Position numbers and translations under genes: made by a program. Below the pieces are notes generated by a model. It was not told the origin of the DNA. It made no database searches and was given only the letters and a program-made list of their open reading frames with translations. From Oceanimonas doudoroffii (GTDB lineage: Bacteria > Pseudomonadota > Gammaproteobacteria > Enterobacterales > Aeromonadaceae): a stretch of DNA of 64,000 bases. The stretch spans positions 1,302,001 through 1,366,000 of the forward strand of contig NZ_NBIM01000001.1 in assembly GCF_002242685.1 (NCBI RefSeq). The letters are read 5' to 3'. This document shows, piece after piece, positions 56,915 through 64,000 of the stretch (positions within the stretch are counted from its first letter, which is position 1; each line of letters opens with the position of its first letter).

Positions 56915-58414
56915 ATGAACAAGCTGAACGAACGAATGATGCTGCAGGAGCTGACCGCCGTAATAGCCGGACTGGGAAACATGGTCGAGGCACTGGAGGC
57001 GCTCCCGGAGCAGACGGACAGCGACCAGGACGGGCGCGGCCTGCTGGTACAGTGGCATAAACTCTTTCAGGGTCAGGGCAGTCAGGAACAGGGGGGACCA
57101 CGCCCGCCCGAGCTGACGCAACTTCTGGCTGGCCTGCAGCAACACCTGGCCAGGCTGAGGCGCTATCACCAGCAATCGGGCCGCCTGCAACAGGTGCTCA
57201 ACGAGCAGATGCTGCAGGCGGCCCAATGCCTGAGCCGTCTGCCGCAGGTGCCGGCACGGCTGCAAAGCCTGCTGCCTGAGCTGGAAACCCCGGACGCCGG
57301 CGGCCTGCACCACCTCGGGCCGCTGTTTGAGTGCTACCAGCAGAGCCTGGAGCTGGCGATGCGCGAAGCCCGGCAGCAACGCCAGTTTCGTGCCGATTTA
57401 TGCCAGCGGCTGTTGCAGCTTATCGACGAGCTGGACTACAACGGCACCTCGGGCGAGGAAATCAGCAGCATTCAGCAGCGCCTGCTGAGGCAACCCGAAA
57501 ATACCGTGCTGGCGGATCTTTGCCTGCGCCTGATTGAACTGGTCATAGAAGGTTGCCGCAGCGAGCGGCAACACTCCACCCGTTTTCTGGCCCGGCTCAA
57601 CGACAGCCTGGAAGACATGCAGAGCCACTTTTCCGCCTCGGTGATTGAAGGCCGCAATCTGGCCAGCGACCGGGCCCGGGACGATCGCAGCCTGGCCGGC
57701 GAGCTGAAGGCCATGGGTGAGAGCCTGGGCCGGGCAGACAACTCGCGGCTGCGCGAGGAAATTGCCGAACGGGTGCACAGCATCACCCAGTTGCTCAGCC
57801 ACCACGAACAGTTGCAGGAGCGGGAGCAGGCCCTGCTGCAACGGCTGAACGAGGTGGAGACCCGGCTGCACAGCATGCAGCACGAAGCCGCAGAGTATCG
57901 CCACCGGCTCACCAGCCAGAACCAGAAGCTGCTGATTGACCACCTGACCCAAATCTACAACCGCACCGCCCTCAATGAGCGGCTGGAGTCGGAATATCGT
58001 CGCTGGCTGCGCCACGGCGACCCCCTGGCCATCGTTTTGCTCGATATCGACCATTTCAAGGACATCAACGACAACTTCGGTCACCTCGCCGGTGACAAGG
58101 CCCTGCGGGTGATTGCCCGTACCATTCGCGAAAACTTGCGGGAAACCGACTTTGTGGCCCGCTTTGGTGGTGAGGAGTTTGTGGTGCTGATGCTCAATGT
58201 GGACCCCGGGCTGGTGTCCCGGCCACTGGAGCAATTGCGCAAAAAGATAGAGAGCATCCCTTTTCGTTTCAAGGATGAGCGGGTTACCATCACCATATCT
58301 ATCGGCGCCACCCTGCTGCAGGCAGGCGACAGCACCACCTCCGCCATGGAGCGCGCCGATCAGGCCCTCTATCAGGCCAAACACGCGGGGCGCAACCGGC
58401 TTATCATCGACTGA
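56915..58414 (+). CDS. Soluble diguanylate cyclase with helical N-terminal region
   Basis: A 499-aa cytoplasmic protein whose first 330 residues are helical and rich in Leu, Gln, Arg and Glu, with a long coiled coil just before the catalytic domain (about 270-330). The GGDEF domain has DHLTQIYNRTALNERL, DIDHFKDINDNFGHLAGD, and the active site GGEEF at 418-422, with an RxxD inhibitory site RETD at 409-412. It should make c-di-GMP. The N-terminal region resembles DUF-type sensory helices of Vibrio and Shewanella cyclases, but I cannot name it. It follows the TPR protein closely and is probably cotranscribed. Confidence 0.92.
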   Translation: MNKLNERMMLQELTAVIAGLGNMVEALEALPEQTDSDQDGRGLLVQWHKLFQGQGSQEQGGPRPPELTQLLAGLQQHLARLRRYHQQSGRLQQVLNEQMLQAAQCLSRLPQVPARLQSLLPELETPDAGGLHHLGPLFECYQQSLELAMREARQQRQFRADLCQRLLQLIDELDYNGTSGEEISSIQQRLLRQPENTVLADLCLRLIELVIEGCRSERQHSTRFLARLNDSLEDMQSHFSASVIEGRNLASDRARDDRSLAGELKAMGESLGRADNSRLREEIAERVHSITQLLSHHEQLQEREQALLQRLNEVETRLHSMQHEAAEYRHRLTSQNQKLLIDHLTQIYNRTALNERLESEYRRWLRHGDPLAIVLLDIDHFKDINDNFGHLAGDKALRVIARTIRENLRETDFVARFGGEEFVVLMLNVDPGLVSRPLEQLRKKIESIPFRFKDERVTITISIGATLLQAGDSTTSAMERADQALYQAKHAGRNRLIID

Positions 58415-58442
58415 ATTGTCGTCATCATATTAGGGATACCCG

Positions 58443-59798
58443 ATGATTACCCATATCAATCCGGTCGGCAGCATGAACCTGCTGTCGCAAATCGAAGTCG
58501 ATCGCCTCAAGCAGTCCGCTTCGGGCAACCTGTACCAGCTGTTCCGCAACTGTGCGCTGGCGGTGCTCAACTCGGGCAGCCAGACCGACAGCTCCAAGGA
58601 AATTCTGGAGCGCTACAAGAATTTCGACATCAACGTAATCCGCCGCGAGCGCGGCATCAAGCTGGAGCTGTTCAATCCGCCCGAGCACGCCTTCGTGGAC
58701 GGCGAAATCATTCGCAGCATTCAGGATCACCTGTTTTCGGTGCTGCGCGACATCATTTACGTCAACAGCCACCTGCAGGCCAATCCTCAACTGAACCTGA
58801 CCGCGTCCACCCATATCACCGATCTGGTGTTTTCCATTCTGCGCCATGCCCGGGCCATTAACCCGGGCGAAGATCCCAGCCTGGTGGTGTGCTGGGGCGG
58901 TCATTCCATCAGCCCGTCGGAGTACCAATACACGCGGGAAGTGGGCAACGAACTGGGGCTGCGCGAGCTCAACATCTGCACCGGCTGCGGTCCTGGCGCC
59001 ATGGAAGGTCCGATGAAGGGTGCCGCCGTGGGCCATGCCAAACAGCGCATTACCGGCAGTCGTTACGTGGGCCTGACCGAGCCTTCAATCATCGCCGCCG
59101 AGCCGCCCAACCCCATCGTCAATGAGCTGGTGATACTGCCGGATATCGAAAAGCGCCTGGAAGCCTTTGTGCGCCTGGGTCACGGCATTATCGTGTTCCC
59201 CGGCGGCGTGGGCACCGCGGAAGAGATCCTCTACATTCTGGGCATCATGATGCACCCGGAAAACCGTAATCAGCCGGTGCCCATCGTATTGACCGGCCCC
59301 AAGGAAAGCGCCAGTTACTTTCGCAGCGTCGACGACTTCATCGGCAATACCCTGGGGCCGGAAGCCCAGTCGCTGTACCAAATCATCATTGATGATCCGG
59401 CCGAGGTGGCCCGTCGCATGAAAACCGCCATGCCGCTGGTGCGGGACTACCGCAAGTCGGTGGGCGACGCCTATTCCTTTAACTGGTCGCTCAAGATTGA
59501 GCCCGAGTTTCAGCTGCCCTTTGAACCCGATCACGACGGCATGGCCAACCTCAACCTGCACTGGGATCAGGCGCCTCAGCAGCTGGCCGCCAACCTGCGC
59601 CGGGCCTTTTCCGGCATCGTAGCGGGCAACGTCAAGGAAAGCGGCCTGCGCGCCATTGAGAAAAAGGGGCCTTTCCTGATCAACGGCGATCCCCGGCTGA
59701 TGAAAATGATGGACAAGCTGCTGCGCCAGTTTGTGGAGCAGCAGCGCATGAAGCTGCCCGGCTCCGCCTACGTGCCCTGCTATCGCATCAATCGCTGA
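58443..59798 (+). CDS. ppnN: Nucleotide 5'-monophosphate nucleosidase PpnN
   Basis: Cleaves purine and pyrimidine monophosphates to base and ribose-5-phosphate, and is stimulated by (p)ppGpp in E. coli. The 451-aa protein has the LOG-family motif PGGVGTAEE near residues 258-266, the R-rich ITGSRYVGL, the nucleotide loop in [18 protein letters not shown] and conserved N- and C-terminal flanking domains. The start is the ATG at 58443. It is followed directly by xni (1-base gap), whereas E. coli has sdaCB between them. Confidence 0.96.
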   Translation: MITHINPVGSMNLLSQIEVDRLKQSASGNLYQLFRNCALAVLNSGSQTDSSKEILERYKNFDINVIRRERGIKLELFNPPEHAFVDGEIIRSIQDHLFSVLRDIIYVNSHLQANPQLNLTASTHITDLVFSILRHARAINPGEDPSLVVCWGGHSISPSEYQYTREVGNELGLRELNICTGCGPGAMEGPMKGAAVGHAKQRITGSRYVGLTEPSIIAAEPPNPIVNELVILPDIEKRLEAFVRLGHGIIVFPGGVGTAEEILYILGIMMHPENRNQPVPIVLTGPKESASYFRSVDDFIGNTLGPEAQSLYQIIIDDPAEVARRMKTAMPLVRDYRKSVGDAYSFNWSLKIEPEFQLPFEPDHDGMANLNLHWDQAPQQLAANLRRAFSGIVAGNVKESGLRAIEKKGPFLINGDPRLMKMMDKLLRQFVEQQRMKLPGSAYVPCYRINR

Positions 59799-59799
59799 G

Positions 59800-60573
59800 A
59801 TGGCCGTGCAGCTGCTGATCCTCGATGCCCTGAACCTGATCCGCCGGCTGCACGCCGTCCAGCAGGGCCAGCATGAACAACCGGCCGCTCAGCTGGCGGC
59901 CACCGAGGCCGTCCTGCTGCAGGCCACCGGCAAGCTGCTGGCCCGCTTTCGGCCCAGCCATGTGGTGGCGGTGTTCGACGGTGCCCCGACGGGCTTTCGC
60001 CACCGCCTTCACCCCGACTACAAGGCCAACCGTTCGCCCATGCCCGAAGCCCTTGCGGGCCACCTGGGCGAACTGCAACGAGCCCTGCTGCGCCAGGGAG
60101 TGGACGCCCTGTTATCGGACAACGAAGAGGCGGACGACCTGGTCGCCACCCTGGCCCGCCGGCTGTCGCGACACGGCGGCCACAGCACCATAGTGTCTAC
60201 CGACAAGGGCTTCTGCCAGTTGCTGAGTCCTGGCATTCGGCTGTGGGATCACTTTGGCCAGCGCTGGCTCGATGAGGCGCATGTGCGGCAAAAATTCGGG
60301 CTCGAACCTGGCCAGCTGGTGGATTACTGGGCGCTGACCGGAGTGTCCGGCAGCGGTATTCGGGGCGTCCCCGGAATTGGCCCCAAGCGGGCACAAGCGC
60401 TGCTGCACCAGTTCGGTGATCTGGATACCCTGCTCGCCAGCCCCGGCCAGTCCAAAGAACAAAATAACGTGCAGACGCACAAAAATGAGGCACTGATGGC
60501 ACGTCAACTGGTCAAACTGGTGGATGATATTGAGCTGGGGGTAAATTTACAGCAACTTAGATATCACTATTAG
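59800..60573 (+). CDS. xni: Flap endonuclease Xni (ExoIX)
   Basis: Structure-specific nuclease of the PolA 5'-nuclease family. The 257-aa protein has N-terminal ILDALNLIRRLHA, VFDGAPTGFRHRLHPDYKANR, the metal-binding EEADDLVATLARR and STDKGFCQLL, and the helix-hairpin-helix GIRGVPGIGPKRAQALL. As in E. coli Xni, the N-terminal metal ligand region is partly reduced relative to PolA. It is 1 base after ppnN, likely one transcript. Confidence 0.93.
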   Translation: MAVQLLILDALNLIRRLHAVQQGQHEQPAAQLAATEAVLLQATGKLLARFRPSHVVAVFDGAPTGFRHRLHPDYKANRSPMPEALAGHLGELQRALLRQGVDALLSDNEEADDLVATLARRLSRHGGHSTIVSTDKGFCQLLSPGIRLWDHFGQRWLDEAHVRQKFGLEPGQLVDYWALTGVSGSGIRGVPGIGPKRAQALLHQFGDLDTLLASPGQSKEQNNVQTHKNEALMARQLVKLVDDIELGVNLQQLRYHY

Positions 60574-60664
60574 ACCAAAGAGCCATAGGCAAAATAGGTA
60601 TAAAATGTTATAAAGTGGCTGCAAAATACAATATAACTCGACCACTGACAACGGAAGCTGCCCC

Positions 60665-61672
60665 ATGAATAAACGCAGTATTACCGTGATCCCGGGGGAC
60701 GGCATCGGTCCCAGCATTATCGATGCCGCCCTGCGTATTCTGGATCACGCAGGTTGTGACTTTCACTACGACTACGCCGACGCCGGCCTGACCGCCCTGG
60801 AAAAACACGGCGAGCTTCTTCCCCAAGCCACCCTCGACCTTATCGCCGGAAATAAAATCACCCTCAAGGGTCCTCTCACCACGCCGGTAGGCGGTGGTTT
60901 CACCTCGATCAACGTGTCCCTGCGCAAGCTGTTCAACCTCTACGCCAACGTGCGCCCCGTGGTGTCGTTTGAGGGCACCAAGAGCCGCTTTGAAAACATC
61001 GACATCATTACCATTCGGGAAAACACCGAAGGCATGTATTCGGGCGCCGGCCAGAAGCGCACCGAAGACAACAGCAGCGCCGAGGCCATGAGCATCATCA
61101 CTCGCGAAGGGGCCGAGCGCATCGTCAACTTCGCCTATGAGCTGGCGCGCAACGAAGGCCGGAAAAAGGTCACCGTGGTGCACAAGGCCAACATCCTCAA
61201 GTCGACCTCCGGACTGTTTCTGGAAGTGGCCCGGGAAGTGTCAAAGCGCTACCCGGACATCGAAACCGCCGAGATGATCGTGGATGCCGCCTGCATGAAC
61301 CTGGTGATGTACCCCGAACGCTTTGACGTCATCGTAACCACCAACCTGTTCGGCGACATTTTGTCGGATCTGTGTGCCGGTCTGGTGGGTGGTCTGGGCA
61401 TGGCCCCCGGCGCCAACATCGGCAAGGATGTGGCCATTTTCGAGGCGGTGCACGGCTCTGCGCCCGATATCGCCGGCCAGAACATCGCCAACCCCTGCTC
61501 GGTGATCCTGGCCTCCATTCAGATGCTGGAGCATCTGGGCATGGCCGACAAGGCGGCGCAAATTCGCAATGCGGTGCGCAAGACCATTGCCGATGGCAAG
61601 ACGGTCACTCGGGATCTGGGCGGCAACGCCAGCACCACGGAATTTACCGACGCCATTATCGCCAACCTCTGA
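60665..61672 (+). CDS. NAD-type isocitrate dehydrogenase
   Basis: A 335-aa decarboxylating dehydrogenase of the isopropylmalate/isocitrate family. TLKGPLTTPVGGGFTSINVSLRKLFNLYANVRPV (by position 66-99) has the SxNxxLRxxFxLxxNxRP isocitrate-binding pattern. The coenzyme loop HGSAPDIAGQNIANP carries Asp where NADP enzymes have Lys-Tyr, pointing to NAD. It is unlike the NADP-dependent E. coli Icd (416 aa); isopropylmalate dehydrogenase is less likely, given the SxN motif. GGAAG lies 8 bases before the ATG. The 91-base gap upstream is AT-rich. It converges on rlmM, with a repeat-rich spacer between. Confidence 0.88.
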   Translation: MNKRSITVIPGDGIGPSIIDAALRILDHAGCDFHYDYADAGLTALEKHGELLPQATLDLIAGNKITLKGPLTTPVGGGFTSINVSLRKLFNLYANVRPVVSFEGTKSRFENIDIITIRENTEGMYSGAGQKRTEDNSSAEAMSIITREGAERIVNFAYELARNEGRKKVTVVHKANILKSTSGLFLEVAREVSKRYPDIETAEMIVDAACMNLVMYPERFDVIVTTNLFGDILSDLCAGLVGGLGMAPGANIGKDVAIFEAVHGSAPDIAGQNIANPCSVILASIQMLEHLGMADKAAQIRNAVRKTIADGKTVTRDLGGNASTTEFTDAIIANL

Positions 61673-61708
61673 ATACCAGCTGGAAGCGAGAAGCTGAAAG
61701 CCGGAAGT

Positions 61709-61740
61709 AAAACGGCGCTGTGAAAACAGCGCCGTTTTTT
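61709..61740 (+). terminator. Intrinsic terminator of the isocitrate dehydrogenase gene
   Basis: AAAACGGCGCTGT, loop GAAA, ACAGCGCCGTTTTTT. Same stem as the trxB-dauA terminator. Confidence 0.9.
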
Positions 61741-61770
61741 ATACGTGGTTTAGTAAGGCTGGTAGCGGCC

Positions 61771-61856
61771 GCGTAGGTTGGAATGAGCGAAGCGAGTTCC
61801 AACATTCCGCAGGCGCCTTCATGTTGCGATTCGCGATGCTCATCGGCAACCTACGC
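61771..61856. repeat. 86-bp palindromic intergenic repeat
   Basis: GCGTAGGTTG (61771-61780) and CAACCTACGC (61847-61856) bound the element. Inside the left half GTTGGAA (61777-61783) and TTCCAAC (61797-61803) form a hairpin around TGAGCGAAGCGAG. This GTTGGAATGAGCGAAGCG pattern is known to me as an abundant intergenic repeat in gammaproteobacteria. Confidence 0.6.
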
Positions 61857-62017
61857 TGACTTCTCGTTCTTCGAAGGAAAACAGTACCACCGCCGCCTTC
61901 GTGTTGCTGGAAAGCAGGCCTGGATGACCGGCGACGCCGGTATGCGCCAACTAAAGTGGCGCCGACAGGCCGCGCCACTTACAGCTGAAAGCTTACGGCT
62001 GACAGCTCCCCGAAGGG

Positions 62018-63109
62018 TCAGGCTTTGGCCTCGAGTTTGGCCACCTTGCGCGGCTGGCACACATGCACGGTGATCTCTTCCCGATCGTGATAAAGCTGCT
62101 TGGCCTGGATCTGAAAGCCGCCCAGCTGATCGAGTTTTTCCTGCAACTGCTGCAGGTTGTACACCGCCTCGGCGTAACGCTTTTTCATCGGCAGCTTGAG
62201 GTTGAAAATGGCTTCCTGACAGTCTTCCTCCAGCAGCCAGTCGGCCATCAGCGCCACCACTCGGGCCGGCTTGTCCACCATGTCGCACACCAGCCAGTAC
62301 ACGTTCTTGCGGCTGGGTCGCCACTTGAAGCCATCTTCCCGGTAGTGCTTGACCTGACCGGTGTCCATCAGGCTCTGGGCCATGGGGCCGTTGTCGATGG
62401 CCGCCACCATCATGCCTCGGGCCACCAGTTGATAGGTCCAGCCACCGGGGGCGGCGCCCAGATCCACGCCACGCAGGCCAGAGGTGAGCCGGGTATCCCA
62501 CTCTTCCCGAGGAATAAACACGTGAAAGGCTTCTTCCAGCTTGAGGCTGGAGCGGCTGGGCGCGTCGGCGGGAAAGCGCAACCGGGGAATGCCCATGTGA
62601 AAGGGCGACTGGTTGTAGGAATAGGAATAGCCCAGCATCACTCGGTTGTTGGCGGTAAAAAACAGGTGCAGGGTGGGCCGGTTGCGGGCCTCGGCCCGGG
62701 TCAGCACCCCTTTGCCACGCAGGGCCTGACGTGCCGGCACGGTAAACTTGCGGCAGAAGCGGGACAACTCCTTGCCGTCGTTGGTATCGGCGGTTTCCAC
62801 TCGAATATCACCGCACAGGGGCATGCCTTCGGCGGCGTCCAGCAGCGGACTGATGCGATCGTCCAGGGGCAAGTCGGCCAGCTCGGCCCACACCACCAGC
62901 ATCTGGCGGGCAAAGATCAGCTCGCGGAACGGCAGCTTGCGCGCCAGTAAATCGCCGTCTTCCGGCTGAAAGCACTCATACACCACATAGCCGCTGTCGT
63001 CCTTGGCACGGGCAAAGCCGGGGCAGCCCATCTGCCCGGCCCGGTCCTGAATTTCGGCCGCCGCCTCTTTTTCAAATCCGGGACGGCAATATATCAACAA
63101 CTGTTTCAT
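62018..63109 (-). CDS. rlmM: 23S rRNA (cytidine-2498-2'-O)-methyltransferase RlmM
   Basis: Methylates C2498 in the peptidyl-transferase region of 23S rRNA. The 363-aa protein (E. coli 366) has an N-terminal THUMP-like domain and a Rossmann methyltransferase domain with the SAM motif [18 protein letters not shown], the Asp in AIDNGPM, and [13 protein letters not shown], a catalytic lysine in [11 protein letters not shown], similar to the RlmE K-D-K-E plan. It overlaps the ygdD stop by 4 bases. Its order after ygdD matches E. coli. Confidence 0.96.
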   Translation of the reverse strand: MKQLLIYCRPGFEKEAAAEIQDRAGQMGCPGFARAKDDSGYVVYECFQPEDGDLLARKLPFRELIFARQMLVVWAELADLPLDDRISPLLDAAEGMPLCGDIRVETADTNDGKELSRFCRKFTVPARQALRGKGVLTRAEARNRPTLHLFFTANNRVMLGYSYSYNQSPFHMGIPRLRFPADAPSRSSLKLEEAFHVFIPREEWDTRLTSGLRGVDLGAAPGGWTYQLVARGMMVAAIDNGPMAQSLMDTGQVKHYREDGFKWRPSRKNVYWLVCDMVDKPARVVALMADWLLEEDCQEAIFNLKLPMKKRYAEAVYNLQQLQEKLDQLGGFQIQAKQLYHDREEITVHVCQPRKVAKLEAKA

Positions 63110-63492
63110 TCAGACCTCAACCAGATGCGACCGGCCAGCAACAGGCACAGCCAGCCCACCATCAAACTCACTCCCCCCAGGGGAGTCACAAAACCAATTC
63201 CCCTGGCGCCAAACAGCACCAGGGCATAAATACTGCCACTGAACATCAGTATGCCCAGCACAAAAAAGACGACGGCGGCGTTCAGCGCCGCCGTGACACG
63301 CCGCTTCAACATCACCGCCAGCAACAGCAGTGCCAGGGCATGCAGAAACTGGTACTGCACCCCGGTATTGAAGGCCGCCACCAGCGCCGGTGCCGTGCCT
63401 CCGGCCGCCAGGCCATGGGCGCCGTAGGCACCGAGGGCGGTGCCGGTCAGGCCAAACAGCGCCGCGCCATAAAAGGCGAGATTAATGCTCAT
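63106..63492 (-). CDS. ygdD: DUF423 membrane protein YgdD
   Basis: A 128-aa protein with four hydrophobic segments (about 5-24, 45-63, 70-92, 98-123) and family motifs GAYGAHGL (21-28) and [18 protein letters not shown]. Function unknown in E. coli too. It overlaps rlmM by 4 bases and the upstream hydrolase gene by 11 bases, so the three form a tightly packed operon. Confidence 0.93.
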   Translation of the reverse strand: MSINLAFYGAALFGLTGTALGAYGAHGLAAGGTAPALVAAFNTGVQYQFLHALALLLLAVMLKRRVTAALNAAVVFFVLGILMFSGSIYALVLFGARGIGFVTPLGGVSLMVGWLCLLLAGRIWLRSE

Positions 63493-64000
63493 GAATAAAG
63501 TGCCTCATGCGCTCAATCACTCCCGCCAGGTTGCTCTCAAGGGTGGCGCCTGACGCCTTGCGCGGCTTGAAGCCATGATCGCCGTCGGTCACCCAGTGGG
63601 TAATGACGGTATCGGCCAGATCATACTCCGCCACCGCCTCGCGGTTGCCAAAGGTATCCCGCTCGCCCTGCAGCAACAGGGTGGGCGTGCCTATGGTGGC
63701 CAGGTGCTGGCCGCGAAAGCGGTCCGGCTTGCCCGGCGGATGAAAGGGAAAGCCCAGCAGCAGCAGGCCGGCCGGAGCCAGCTCATCGGCCACCAGCGAG
63801 GCCATGCGCCCGCCCATGGACTTGCCCGCCAGAAACAACCTGGGATGAGCGAACTCACCGGCCAGTTGCCGCCAGCAGTCCAGCAGCACGGGTTCGCGAT
63901 CCGGCGGCCGGCGGCGACCGTCGGCCCGGGTCTTCTGCATATAGGGGAATTCAAAGCGCAGTACCTGAATGTCCTCGCAGGCCAGGCCCTCGGCCAGGGC
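63482..64000 (-). CDS. Alpha/beta hydrolase, N-terminus cut by the window edge
   Basis: Partial protein: at least 172 residues reading off the right edge on the minus strand without an in-frame stop. The nucleophile elbow is in LFLAGKSMGGRMASLVADE (GKSMGG fits GxSxGG), the acid is likely in LLLQGERDTFG, and the catalytic His is in WVTDGDHGFKP. This is the Tex30/KANL3-like dienelactone-hydrolase type of small bacterial hydrolase. An internal Met at 63940 lies after conserved sequence (VLRFEFPYM), so it is not the start. It precedes ygdD with an 11-base overlap. Substrate unknown. Confidence 0.8.
   Translation of the reverse strand, partial: ALAEGLACEDIQVLRFEFPYMQKTRADGRRRPPDREPVLLDCWRQLAGEFAHPRLFLAGKSMGGRMASLVADELAPAGLLLLGFPFHPPGKPDRFRGQHLATIGTPTLLLQGERDTFGNREAVAEYDLADTVITHWVTDGDHGFKPRKASGATLESNLAGVIERMRHFIHEH

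Larger units (their letters stand above)
61673..62017. other. 345-base intergenic region, idh to rlmM
   Basis: Contains, from left to right, a purine-rich segment (GGAAGCGAGAAGCTGAAAG-type), an intrinsic terminator (61709-61740), an 86-bp inverted-repeat-bounded element (61771-61856), a stretch with GACCGGCGACGCCGGTATGCGCC-like repeats near 61925-61947 and a Thr/Ser-less pyrimidine tract before rlmM with CAGCTGAAAGCTTACGGCTGACAGC near 61982-62006. No gene was found. Convergent genes flank it. Confidence 0.6.

Overview
The window is gammaproteobacterial chromosome of roughly 60 percent GC. The tmRNA carries the tag ANDENYALAA, and the protein sequences and gene order match the Enterobacterales, Vibrionales, Aeromonadales and Alteromonadales. 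Several small families typical of Vibrio, Shewanella and Aeromonas (DUF3549, DUF3301, DUF2789, DUF2310, a DUF3081-like protein) suggest a marine or brackish relative of Aeromonadaceae such as Oceanimonas, Oceanisphaera or Zobellella. That placement is inference. I see no insertion sequence, prophage, CRISPR array, integron or toxin gene cluster, and no ordinary tRNA or rRNA gene. This is core chromosome.

Layout. At 0-5 kb lie folP (cut by the left edge), ftsH and rlmE, with divergent yhbY, a PilZ-like gene and greA. At 5-15.3 kb come the chaperone genes grpE, dnaK and dnaJ, then nadK, recN, udp, bamE, rnfH-ratA, smpB and ssrA. At 15.4-19.6 kb a diguanylate cyclase converges on a PAS-GGDEF-EAL protein. 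At 20-22.7 kb are a Yip1-type membrane protein and cvpA-purF. At 22.9-29.5 kb the minus-strand series lrp, ftsK, lolA, rarA, serS follows the E. coli order. At 30-38.3 kb are trxB, dauA, a small ribbon-helix-helix gene, aat-bpt-infA, clpS-clpA and cspD. At 38.4-47.6 kb are a VTT-domain protein, glnD, dapD, dbpA, an SLC13-type permease and a CvfB-like protein. At 47.7-64 kb is a block related to E. coli 63 min: yqcC-truC-glsB-yqcA, DUF genes, syd, queF, two signalling proteins, ppnN, xni, an NAD-type isocitrate dehydrogenase, rlmM, ygdD and a hydrolase cut by the right edge.

How the genes work together. Three strong sigma-32 promoters drive rlmE-ftsH, grpE and dnaK-dnaJ, making the left end a proteostasis region. 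The tmRNA-SmpB pair adds trans-translation. The two N-degron transferases (aat, bpt) and the N-degron reader and unfoldase (clpS, clpA) lie within 4.5 kb of each other. Two LexA boxes precede recN. Four GGDEF-type proteins lie in the window: three look catalytic and one is degenerate.

No complete undescribed system is evident. The best leads are small: a palindromic operator before an uncharacterised ribbon-helix-helix gene at 32967-33184, a degenerate TPR-GGDEF protein beside an intact cyclase, a nearly leaderless smpB, an AT-rich stretch with a possible 56-residue lysine-rich protein, and several kinds of intergenic repeat.
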